DNA of 64,000 nucleotides. Source: Ichthyophis bannanicus. Taxonomy: Eukaryota; Chordata; Amphibia; Gymnophiona; Ichthyophiidae. A program made the position numbers and the translations under genes. The stretch is taken from assembly GCA_033557465.1 (NCBI GenBank), contig CM066045.1:133383596-133447595 (forward strand), read 5' to 3'. Position 1 is the stretch's first letter, and every line of letters begins with the position of its first letter. This document shows, piece after piece, positions 33,226-42,117 of this stretch. The notes below the pieces were generated by a model. The model had not been told where the DNA came from and made no database searches. It saw only the letters and a program-made list of their open reading frames with translations.

Positions 33226-34251
33226 GTCTTCAAGACTTTAATCTTTCTCAACCTGTGACAGATATCCTTCATGCCTCTAGGAACCTTCCACGAGGCGTTC
33301 TTATGCTTTCAAATGGAAACGTTTTTCCATTTGCTGTGCTCAGCAGGGTCTTGACCCTCTAGCACTTCCTTTGAATTCCCTCTTGGACTATCTCCTGCAT
33401 CTTTCAAATGCAGGCCTTAAGACGAATTCAGTAAGGGTCCATTTGAGTGCTATTGCAGCATCCTTAAAACCTATAAATGGACAACCTGTCTCCTCTCATC
33501 CTCTTGTTTCACGTTTCACGAGAGGCCTGACTCTAACTAAACCTCCCATCCGACCTCCTCCGGTAGCATGGGATTTGAACCTAGTTCTAGGTCAGCTTAT
33601 GAAGCCACCTTTTGAGCCTTTGGACTCTACCTCCTTCAAATTTCTTTCCTGGAAGGTTGTTTTCCTTATTGCAGTCACTTCGGCTCGCCGCATCAGTGAA
33701 CTGCAGGCTTTAGTGGCTCATCCACCTTATACTAGGTTTCATCATGATAAGGTGGTCCTTAGGACGAATCCCCACTTTATGCCCAAAGTGGTCTCGCCTT
33801 TTCATCTTAATCAAGAGGTATATCTACCTGTCTTTTTCCCGGCTCCTCCTGCATCCAGTGCAGAGAGGAACCTTCATACTCTGGATTGTAAAAGAGCTCT
33901 TGCCTTTTACCTCAACAGGACTCAACCACATCGAAAGTCTTCCCAACTTTTCGTGGCTTTTGATCCTTCTCATTTGGGACTTCCAGTCACCAAGCGTACA
34001 CTTTCCAATTGGATCGCTCAGTGTATTTCTTTTGCTTACCAGAGTAAGAACATTTCTATGGAGGGCCATGTCACAGCTCACAATGTGAGGGCCATGGCCA
34101 CTTCTATGGCTCATCTTCACTCTGTGTCCATTGTCGAGCAGCCACTTGGGCCTCGGTTCATACCTTCACAGCCCATTACTGCTTGGACAAGGACTCCCGC
34201 CGGGATGCCTTGTTTGGTCAGGCTGTCCTCAAACACCTGTTCCATACTTAA
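33226..34251 (+). pseudogene. DIRS C tyrosine recombinase (two indels)
   Basis: A one-base loss near 33284 shifts the frame at ILHASRN. The open part 33371-34339 includes LDYLLHLSNAGLKTNSVRV, SARRISELQALVA with the first catalytic Arg, and GHVTAHNVRAMATSMA with HxxR. Compared with copy G, about 11 bases are missing near 34132, so the frame leaves the family sequence just before the CRAATWAS and AHYCLD boxes and the nucleophile Tyr is out of frame. The sequence equivalent to the normal stop is at 34249-34251. Inactive as read. Confidence 0.8.
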
Positions 34252-34339
34252 ACAACTCCTGCCCACCTTCCCTGGATGGATGCCTGAGATCCATGCGAAG
34301 ATGGTTTACCCTTGGAGGGGGATCTCCCAGGCATCTTAG

Positions 34340-34450
34340 CTAGGGAGTCCCCATATGTGATGACGTATTCCTGCTTGTTCCTGGAGATAGCACAGTTACT
34401 TACCTGTAACAGGTGATCTCTGGGAACAGCAGGAATTAGTCATCACAACC
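34340..34450 (+). repeat. Internal complementary region of DIRS C
   Basis: CCATATGTGATGACGTATTC then TTGTTCCTGGAGAT is the inverse of the left terminus. It is followed at once by AGCACAGTTACTTACCTG, AACAGGTGATCTCTGGGAAC, the inverse of the right terminus. The C-specific bases (GATGACGTATT; TGTGCT) appear in both the ICR and the matching end. Confidence 0.9.
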
Positions 34451-34716
34451 CACCCACCTCCCCTAGGAGTTGTATCTCTATCTATCTATCTTCCTGTCCT
34501 CTCTCTCTATTGTCTCAGCTTTAAACTCGAACTGACGAGAGCTGGTCAGGAAGGCGGGAAGGCAGCGCGCATGTGCAGTGGGAGGCCCCAAAAGCTTTTA
34601 ATCTGAAAAGCTGGGGAGCTTTCCCGCGCGGGCTCCGTCGGTACCGACGTACCCATATGTGATGACTAATTCCTGCTGTTCCCAGAGATCACCTGTTACA
34701 GGTAAGTAACTGTGCT

Positions 34717-35999
34717 TTCCGTACCTCGACGACTGGCTCATCAGGGCAGCGTCCGCTCCGGAGGTCACCAACGCCACACGCCGCACGGTGACTCTTCTGC
34801 AGTACTTGGGCTTTGTTATAAACTTCGCAAAGTCCACTTTGCTCCCCTCACAGGATCTCGAGTTCATCGGCGCAAGGCTGCACACTCCTCAGGCACGAGC
34901 GTTCCTACCGCTCGACAGAGCTCAACGGCTCATGGACCTAGCCGACCGTTTTCGCAGCCAGCCCCTGGTCTCCGCCAGGCGCTTCCTGAGACTACTCGGC
35001 CATCTGGCTTCCACCGTCCATGTGACCCCCAATGCCCGCCTGAATATGCGGCCTGCTCAATGGTGTCTCCGCCAGCAGTGGCAACAAGCCACAGGCGGCC
35101 TAGCAGACCTAGTGCGCGTCTCCGAGCCGCTGATCTCGTCTCTCCAGTGGTGGCTTCATCGGCCGAACCTGGTACTCGGCATGCCTTTCCAGTCACCTCA
35201 GCCGGCCCGGGTGCTGACAACAGATGCATCCCTCCTGGGCTGGGGAGCACATTGCCAAGGGGCACGTACTCAGGGCCTCTGGACCACGTGGGAGTCTGCT
35301 CAGCAGATCAACTTCCTGGAGCTCAGAGCGATCCGCCTGGCTCTCAAGGCCTTCTCCCACCTGACCTCTCACCAGTCCGTCCTTGTCCAGACGGACAATC
35401 AAGTTGCCATGTTCTACGTGAACAAGCAGGGGGGCACGGGCTCCTTCCCTCTCTGTCGGGAGGCACAGAAGCTCTGCTCTTGGGCCGTCAGTCACGGCGT
35501 TCTTCTCAAGGCAGTTTATCTCCCAGGCCAAGAAAATTGCCTGGCGGACAAACTCAGCAGGATCCTCCAGCCGCACGAGTGGCGCCTGGATCCCTTGGTA
35601 GTTCAGAAGCTCTTTCTAAAGTGGGGCCTCCCCACGATGGATCTCTTTGCCAGCCCTCTCAACCGGCAACTTCCTCGCTTCTGCTCTCGTCAGCCGCATC
35701 CCCTTCGAGTTGCGGCAGACGCTTTTCTACTCTCATGGGCGGAGAGGCTTCTGTATGCTTTTCCTCCCATCCCGCTAGTCTCTCGAACTCTTTTCAAGGT
35801 TCTCCGAGACAGAGCTTCCATGATCCTGATCGCTCCTCGCTGGCCCAGACAGCCGTGGTTTCCACTCCTGCTGCAATTAGCGGTGGAGGATCCATTCCCT
35901 CTGGGGTTTCAACCGGATCTCCTCACTCGAGATCAGGGGTCTCTGCTACACCCCAACCTCAGAGCTCTCAATCTAATGGCCTGGCTGCTGAGAGGGTAG
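34717..35999 (+). pseudogene. DIRS B reverse transcriptase-RNase H, second part
   Basis: This resumes B's RT immediately after copy C at the YLDDWLIRA box. Then come LGFVINFAKSTLLPSQDLEF, RNase H blocks TTDASLLGWGAHCQ, LELRAIRLALKAF, QTDNQVAMFYVNKQGGTGS and ADKLSRILQPHEW, and the C-terminal MDLFASPLNRQLPRFCS. It ends WLLRG then TAG at 35999. This part is open throughout, so the only lesions in B's RT are the stop at 29014 and the nested insertion. Confidence 0.85.
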
Positions 36000-37036
36000 T
36001 CCTTGCTCCCCTTCTCCTGCCGGCAGAGGTGGAAGAGGTCGTCTTAGCTTCTCGGCGACCTTCTACCCGCAAATGCTACGCCCTTAAATGGCGTCGCTTT
36101 TCCGTTTGGTGTACCCAGCAGTCTCAGGATCCCTTCTCCTGCTCGGTGTCGGTGATCTTGCAGTACTTGCTATACCTCTCTAATCTGGGACTTAAGTCCA
36201 ACTCCGTCAAAGTTCACCTCAGTGCTCTTTCAGCACATCATGTACCGGTGGACGGCAGACCTCTTTCCAGCGACCCTCTCGTAGCGAGGTTTCTCCGAGG
36301 TCTCCTTCTACTTAAACCACCTCTCCGCCCGCCAGCGCCTGACTGGGATCTGAATGTGGTTTTGCAGCGGATCACCTGTCCGCCTTTTGAACCTATGGCT
36401 ACCTGTTCTCTCCGTTTTCTTTCTTGGAAAACATTGTTCTTGATAGCCCTCACTTCCGCTAGGCGCGTAAGTGAATTGCAGGCCCTCGTGTCTGATCCCC
36501 CTTACACTCGGTTCTACAAAAATAGGGTAGTCCTACGGACTCACCCAAAATTTCTCCCAAAAGTGGTCTCCCCCTTTCACATCAATCAGGAGGTGGTACT
36601 TCCGACCTTCTTTCCCAGACCACACTCCAGCCGAGCTGAAACGGTCCTCCATACCCTGGACTGTAGAAGGGCATTGAACTTCTACCTTGACCGTACGCGG
36701 GAGCACCGTAAAGCTGCTCAGCTTTTTGTGTCTTTTGACCCCAATAAATTGGGGCTCCCGGTCTCCAAGCGTACTCTGTCCATCTGGGTTGCGGACTGTA
36801 TCACTTGGGCTTATGGGGCAGCCGGATTCTCCTTGGAAGGTCGAGTCACGGCTCATTGCGTTCGGGCAAAGGCTACGACAGTGGCTTACCTCCGCTCTGT
36901 TCCGCTGGCAGACATCTGCCGGGCCACTACTTGGTCTTCGAGCCAGACCTTTGCGGTCCATTACTGTCTCGAGAGGGAGTCCCGCAGGGACAGTGCTTTC
37001 GGACAGGCAGTCCTCCGTAATCTCTTTGAGGTTTGA
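35984..37036 (+). CDS. DIRS B tyrosine recombinase (open)
   Basis: It reads AAERVVLAPLLLPAEVEEVV, RPSTRKCYALKWRRFSVWC (DNA-binding N-terminal half), LTSARRVSELQALVSDPPYT with the first catalytic Arg, GRVTAHCVRAKATTVAYL with the HxxR box, and ICRATTWSSSQTFAVHYC with Trp and nucleophile Tyr. It ends NLFEV, TGA at 37036. All R-H-R-W-Y positions are present. The start is not defined: the frame is open upstream to 34712 and overlaps RT in another register, as recombinase and RT ORFs overlap in other DIRS elements. The enzyme would integrate circular DNA without target duplication. Confidence 0.85.
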   Translation, partial: AAERVVLAPLLLPAEVEEVVLASRRPSTRKCYALKWRRFSVWCTQQSQDPFSCSVSVILQYLLYLSNLGLKSNSVKVHLSALSAHHVPVDGRPLSSDPLVARFLRGLLLLKPPLRPPAPDWDLNVVLQRITCPPFEPMATCSLRFLSWKTLFLIALTSARRVSELQALVSDPPYTRFYKNRVVLRTHPKFLPKVVSPFHINQEVVLPTFFPRPHSSRAETVLHTLDCRRALNFYLDRTREHRKAAQLFVSFDPNKLGLPVSKRTLSIWVADCITWAYGAAGFSLEGRVTAHCVRAKATTVAYLRSVPLADICRATTWSSSQTFAVHYCLERESRRDSAFGQAVLRNLFEV

Positions 37037-37154
37037 GCAACTCCTACCCTCCATCCCGGATGTGGGCTACGGGTGGGTAATAATTCAGCGAAGATTCCTT
37101 CCTTCTGTGCTGCTGAGCTAGAGGGAGCTCATTTTTGTGCTTAGGGTCTCCGGT

Positions 37155-37275
37155 AGCCTTAAGCTTGGGAGTCCCATAAGTGAGGACTGACTTCCTGCTT
37201 GGTCCTGGAGAAAGCGTAGTTACTCACCTGTAACAGGTGTTCTCCAGGAGCAGCAGGAATCAGTCCTCACAACCC
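37155..37275 (+). repeat. Internal complementary region of DIRS B
   Basis: CATAAGTGAGGACTGACTTC and TTGGTCCTGGAGAA (inverse of the left end, including the B-specific ATAAG) abut AGCGTAGTTACTCACCTG and AACAGGTGTTCTCCAGGAGC (inverse of the right end). The right inverted repeat follows at about 37350-37543. Confidence 0.9.
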
Positions 37276-37543
37276 TCCCTCCTCCCCTTGGAGTTGCAAT
37301 CATCTGCTTTAGTTTTTTTGCAAATTTTTATGCTGTCTTTTTTAGCTATGTCATCTGACTGGCTAAGATGGCACCCTTGTGCGGGAAGAGGACCGCGCAT
37401 GCGCGCTGCAATTCCCAAAGGCTTTCTTTGAAAGCTGGGGAAAATTGCTCCGCGAGGGCTCCGTCGGCGCCGACGTCACCCATAAGTGAGGACTGATTCC
37501 TGCTGCTCCTGGAGAACACCTGTTACAGGTGAGTAACTACGCT

Positions 37544-37672
37544 TTCCCCTTTTTTGTTAGATCTTTAGTAGATTGGTGACATCTTGCTGCCTGAGGCTCC
37601 TCTCTATTTTGTGGTAGGGAAAAAATAATCAGGTTTTTGTCTTGAAAATTCTGGAGTTGAATGCAACCCATT
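37544..37672. other. Short unassigned spacer between DIRS B and D
   Basis: 129 bases with no recognisable feature. It separates the right end of B from the left end of D. Confidence 0.5.
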
Positions 37673-38046
37673 ATCTCCAGGAACAAGCAGGAATGTAGTC
37701 TTCACATATGGGTATCGTCAGTACCAACGGAGCCTCAGCGGGAATGCTCTCCAGCGTCCAATAGGAAAGCTTTTGGGAGCATCCCACAGCGCCTGCGTGC
37801 TGCCTTTCTAACTGTCCCTCTCCAGTTCTTCGTTTTCCGCAGAGCCAACAGGTCACATACCCTGTCACCGCAGAAAAATTTTGTCTTTAATCTTTGTTTT
37901 TGTGGTCGCATCTGCCTTCCTTTGACGCCATACCGATACCGCCGGTTCTTTCTTCTTTCTTAAAAAAAAAATATATATATAGTTTCTGAGGTGTTTTACT
38001 TTAGAAACCTTTTTCCTTGGCACTAGGCCCACTTTTTTCCTTAAAA

Positions 38047-39821
38047 ATGGAAAAACCTACTTCAAGTTTTAAGAAATGTTCTAAATGTGGCGGTACTATT
38101 TCCGTCACCCATGATTGGTGTCTCAAATGTTTAGGTCCTGACCACTCTATTTCAGAGTGCCACTCCTGTGGAATGATGTCAAAAAGGGGCCGGCAGAACC
38201 GAGCTGCTAAACTTAGCACCCTTTTTCCCTCAGACATGGCATCTGTTGCATCGACGTCCTTCAGGGCCTCATCTTCCTCCTATGGATCTCAGGTAACTAA
38301 ACATAAATCTAGCCAGTCCTCAAAGGGTAGATCTCCTTCTATGTATCGAGATGCCCCTGGCGTTGCCCTTGAGGAATTTTCACTGGCAAAACTGCCCCGG
38401 TGGCCAGTAGTTCTGCCTTCGGCTTCCAACCTCGGCAGAACTACCGGCGCCATGCTCTGGGCTTCTGGCAGCGTCGATAGACCAGAGATTCCTTGCTATC
38501 AAACGCAGTCTAGTGGCTCTTCTCACAGCTTCGGTACCGTTGAAACTGCTTCAGATGCCTCAACCGATACCGGTACCGGAACCAGTACCAACTGCATTAG
38601 CATCGGCGGGTATGCCAACCATACCGAGTCATGCCTATGTCACCGGCATCGACAGATCAGTACCGGAACAACCCGATACCGACTTTGATCGTACCGCTAC
38701 CGTGCTTTGCACGATCACCGGGATCGGAGGTATTTGAATCCTCTGATGAGTCTGAAGACTCTGAAGACCTTGCTGATACAAGAGTACTTCTCCCCGAGGA
38801 TTCCTCTTCTCCTCAGCGCAGAATGTCTCCGCCAGAGGATATGTCCTTTCAGGACTTTATCCATGATGTGGCCCGATGCCCTTCCATCACAGTAGCTCCT
38901 GAAAAAGAGCCTAGGGCAAAGGAATTGGAAATTCTCCAATACCCTAAGGCTCCCAAAGAGGCAGCTACTCTGCCTAATCATGAGATTTTACATGATCTTA
39001 TGCTAAGGATATGGGAAACACCTTTAACCACATCTCCTCATTCTCGAAGACTCGATACCATGTATCGAGTTCCACCTTGTCCTGGCTTTCAAAAAACTCA
39101 ATTACCACACCATTCAATGGTGGTGGAATCAGCCATGAGAAGGATGAAAAGTGCTAAGAGACATGCACCCAATCCTCCAGGTCGTGAATGTAGGACTGTC
39201 AATGTCTTTGGGCATCGATGCTTCCAAGCTTCCATGCTCTCAGCTATGATCAGTTCCTATATCTTGTATATGGGAATGTTCCTTAAAGAGGTCACAGGAG
39301 ACTTGGAGCTTATGAGCCCCCTCCTTCCTGATGACAAAAGGCAAGACTATCTTACTCTAGTCAAACATTCTCAGGATGTTTCCAAGTTTGTAAATTGTGC
39401 AGCCTTTGACTGATTTGAGTGCATAAGCAGAACCTCTGCTATTGCCATTGGTGCACGTCGGATTGCCTGGCTTCAGGCATCTGACTTGGAAATTTGGGTA
39501 CAGTATAAATTAGGAAACATTCCTTGCACAGGAGAAAATCTCTTTGGCAATAATTGGCAGGAGAAGGCTAATGAGATAGATGCTGACAATATCACCTTGG
39601 ATAGATTGTCCAAATCTACAGCCGATCCTGCAAGGAAAAAAATCCTCTAAGAAACCATTTTTCAAAAGAAAAAGAAGTTTTATCCTTCCTATACCCAACA
39701 TGGACACCGTCCAGGTCAGAATGCCCAAAAGGGACAACAGCAACAACCTAGACAACAAAAGAAGCCAAAAGCTGCAAAACCTCAGCCACCTCAGCAGGCT
39801 AAGCCTCCTCAGGGGCTTTGA
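38047..39821 (+). pseudogene. DIRS D gag-like ORF1 (broken)
   Basis: It starts MEKPTSSFKKCSKCGGTISV then HDWCLKCLGPDHSISECHSC. A repeated GGTACCG-rich middle lies near 38560-38720. The conserved half (38631-39413) reads MSPPEDMSFQDFIHDVARC, EKEPRAKELEILQYPKAPKE, FQKTQLPHHSMVVESAMRRM and YMGMFLKEVTGDLE, then a TGA at 39411 within the AAFDSFE block. The tail ending QGL has its stop at 39819-39821. Frame changes occur near 38500-38680 and after 39600. Confidence 0.75.
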
Positions 39822-40420
39822 CTCCTCTCTAGAGAACTTTGCCTTCCTGCCTCTGAACGGTCCAGAACCCTCGAACATCCCAGGCAGGTTATGTCATTTT
39901 GCCCACAGATGGTACCAAATAACAGCAGAAAATTGGACTCTGTCCATTATACTAGAGGGGTACAAGCTTCATTTTCACAGCATGCCCCCTCCTACAATTG
40001 TAAGACAGTTCAATTCTCAGACCTCTCTCGACAATCTATTAGGTCAAGGAGTCACAATGCTCCTTACTCGAGGAGCAATAGAGGAAGTACCCATTCCTCA
40101 TCACTATTCCCACTATTTCCTTATTCCAAAGAAAACAGGGGACACAGACCCATTTTAGACCTCAGAGATTTGAACAAATATTTGTTTCGAGAGAAGTTCA
40201 AAAGGCTCTCTAGGAACTCTGCTGCCATACCTTCAAAGTCAGTATTGGCTTTGTTCTCTAGATCTCAAGGATGCGTATACTCATATTCTCATCCATCCAA
40301 ATCACAAGAGATTCCTCCGATTCCTGTTTCAAGGAAAGCACTACCAATACAAGGTTCTTCCCTTTGGCCTGGCTTCTGCGCCAAGAGTGTTCACAAAATA
40401 TATGGCTGTTGTAGCAGCAT
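39822..40420 (+). pseudogene. DIRS D reverse transcriptase, first part
   Basis: Frame-shifted remnants of RHFHSMPPPTIVRQF-type sequence, HYFLIPKKTGDT and PILDLRDLNKYLFREKFK, then CSLDLKDAYTHILIH near 40255 and KYMAVVAAY at the G boundary. Compared with C there are small indels near 40140 and 40215. The second half of this RT (YLDD box onward) is absent from the window. Confidence 0.75.
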
Positions 40421-40801
40421 ATCTCCAGGAACAAGCAGGAATGAGTCTTCACATATGGGTATTGTCGGTACCGACGGAGCCTGCGCGGGAACGCTCCCCA
40501 GCGTCCAGAAAGAAAGCTTTTGGGAGCATCCCACAGCGCCTGCACGCTGCCTTCCCGCCTTTCCTAACCGCCTCTCTCCAGTTCTTCTTTTCCGTGGAGC
40601 CAGCAGGTCGTGTTCCTGTCACCGCTGAAGAAGTTCTTTATTTTTCTTTATTTCTTTGGTCGCGCGTCTGCCTTCTTCGACGTTAGACCGGTACCGCCGG
40701 TCTTTTCTTCTTTCTTCTCTAAAAAAAAAAACAAAAACCTACCGTTTCCCACTTCTGTGCAATTTTTCCTTTTGGGCCTCAGGCCTAGAACAATTTTCCT
40801 C

Positions 40802-41812
40802 ATGGAAAAGCCCGCTTCCGGGTTTAAAAAGTGCACGAAGTGCAGCGGTACTCTTTCTATCACCAACACCCATGACTGGTGTCTAAAATGTTTGGGTCCT
40901 GACCACTCCATCACCGATTGTGAGTCCTGTTCCATGATGTCTAAAAGAGGTCGACAGAATCGAGCGGCAAAGCTCAGTACCCTGTTTCCCTCTGATGCAG
41001 CTTCGGTGGCATCAACATCTTCCAGGGCTGCTTCTTCCTCCCATGGATCTCAGGTAACCAAACATAAGTCCAGCCGGTCCTCGAAGGGTATATCTCCCTC
41101 TAAGTATCGAGATGCCTCCGGGCTTGCTCTTGAGGATCCTGCACCGGCAAAATTACCCCAGCGGGAAGCTCCGGCTTCCAAAGCTTCATCTATGGGGTCA
41201 CAGGTTGACATCGATGGCGTGGCCTCGACCGATCACCTGTTGCCATGTTATGGGGTACCGGTGGTTTCCACTGGTACCGACATCCAGACATTGGTTGCGT
41301 CGATGGATCAGAATATTCTGACCATGCAGCGTGCCATTACGACATTCATACAAGCTGCGACGCCTCCGGTACCGCAACAAACTCCGTTGTCAGTACCGGT
41401 TCCAGCACCGATATCGGTTCCGGTGCCGGTACTGATTGCATCGACATCGGCTTCGGTGTCGACTGCAGCGGTACCCTGTCCTGTGATGCCCATCAGTACC
41501 GATCACTCCCGATGTCGATACCACTCTGTACGCGTATCGGGCTCTGCAAGAGCATCCAGACAGGCGATACTTCGATTCCTCCGAAGACTCTGATGAATCA
41601 GAGGCTTCTGTCGAAGCATCGGTACTCCTTCCTCAGGAGCCCTCTTCTCCAAAAAGAAGAATGTCTCCTCCAGAAGACTTGTCTTTTCAAGACTTCATTA
41701 GGGAAGTGGCCAGGGGCCTCTCTATCTCAGTGGCCCCTGAACCAGAGCCTAGAGCCAAGAAATTAGATATTTTACAATATCCTAAGGCTCCTAAAGAGGC
41801 AGCTACTTTACC
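40802..41812 (+). pseudogene. DIRS G gag-like ORF1 (3' half lost)
   Basis: MEKPASGFKKCTKCSGTLSI, then HDWCLKCLGPDHSITDCESC, is the Cys motif. A Val/Pro/Ser-rich middle is encoded by GGTACCG repeats (41260-41520). The frame shifts near 41530. MSPPEDLSFQDFIREVARGL and KKLDILQYPKAPKEAATLP follow, then the sequence ends abruptly where a repeat beginning CAGGGCCGGATTTACC starts at 41813. The FQK-x-QLPHHS half is missing. Confidence 0.8.
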
Positions 41813-42117
41813 CAGGGCCGGATTTACCTATACGCCCATTACGCTGTGGCGTAGGGCCCACAGCTGGCAAGGGCCCACAAAAATCGAACAAATTAGCTTT
41901 TTTTTAAAATAAAATTTAAAAAAAAACTGCTGGCTGCCGCCGCGGGGCCCCCTCTGCTGCCGCGGCAGCATGGACTGACCCGCGGGGCCCCCTCTGCAAG
42001 CTGAATCAATCGGTCCGTCCGTCCCTCCCTCCCTCCCTCCGTGCAGGCTTTGAGAGGCGCAAAGGGAGAGTGTCTCCCTCGCATCTCTGTTAAGCCCGCA
42101 GGGGCTGATGGGAAATT
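41813..42117. repeat. Foreign repeat replacing the gag-RT junction of G; hAT-like left end
   Basis: It opens CAGGGCCGGATTTACCTATA, which resembles the 5' terminus of hAT-family repeats, but no matching right terminus is seen. It contains an A/T-rich tract (41898-41933), two copies of CGCGGGGCCCCCTCTGC and a (CCCT/CCGT)n run at 42013-42039. The other side joins RT at FGLASASRVFTK. It probably arose by insertion followed by deletion. Confidence 0.6.

Larger units (their letters stand above)
29112..34716 (+). mobile_element. DIRS retrotransposon C, complete, nested in B
   Basis: The ends are ATCTCCAGGAACAAGCAGG and GTAAGTAACTGTGCT. Both are confirmed by its ICR, where GGAGAT abuts AGCACAGTTAC. 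B's RT frame resumes directly after the right end, with no duplicated or missing bases. The left and right inverted repeats agree over about 160 bp (TACGTCGGTACCGACGGAGC). The total is 5605 bp. Gag has one frameshift and the recombinase two, so it is probably dead, but few lesions have accumulated, consistent with a fairly recent insertion. Confidence 0.95.
26157..37543 (+). mobile_element. DIRS retrotransposon B (host of nested copy C)
   Basis: The left terminus starts TTCTCCAGGACCAAGCAGG and the right one ends GTGAGTAACTACGCT. Removing nested copy C (29112-34716) leaves about 5.8 kb with gag, RT/RNase H, recombinase, ICR and right repeat in full order. The terminal repeats match each other over at least 170 bp (GTCGGCGCCGACGGAGCCC at the left and its inverse at the right). 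It is GC-richer than A, C, D, G and I, and closest to H. The recombinase is open, but RT has a stop at 29014 and is split by C. Confidence 0.9.
37673..40420 (+). mobile_element. DIRS retrotransposon D, 5' half
   Basis: The left terminus begins ATCTCCAGGAACAAGCAGG then AATGTAGTCTTCAC, a subtype shared with copy A. Gag and the first half of RT follow, ending where copy G starts inside the MAVVAAY block. D's 3' half does not appear after G. Only the outermost 60 bases of the right terminus near 44925-44984 look D/A-like (see findings). Confidence 0.8.

Noticed and set aside
29108..34720. A target-site duplication around DIRS C or I
   Set aside because: Host sequence resumes with no repeated bases. 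One or two shared bases at the junctions are within chance and within the uncertainty of the element ends.
29495..36000. Endogenous retrovirus or Gypsy element
   Set aside because: RT and RNase H are present, but there is no protease, no DDE integrase, no envelope and no direct LTRs. A tyrosine recombinase, inverted termini and an ICR identify DIRS.
34712..37036. A 774-codon open frame as a single large protein or host gene
   Set aside because: Its first 420 codons overlap RT-RNase H of DIRS B in another register and only the last part is a recombinase. It starts directly after the end of copy C, so it is element sequence, not a host gene.
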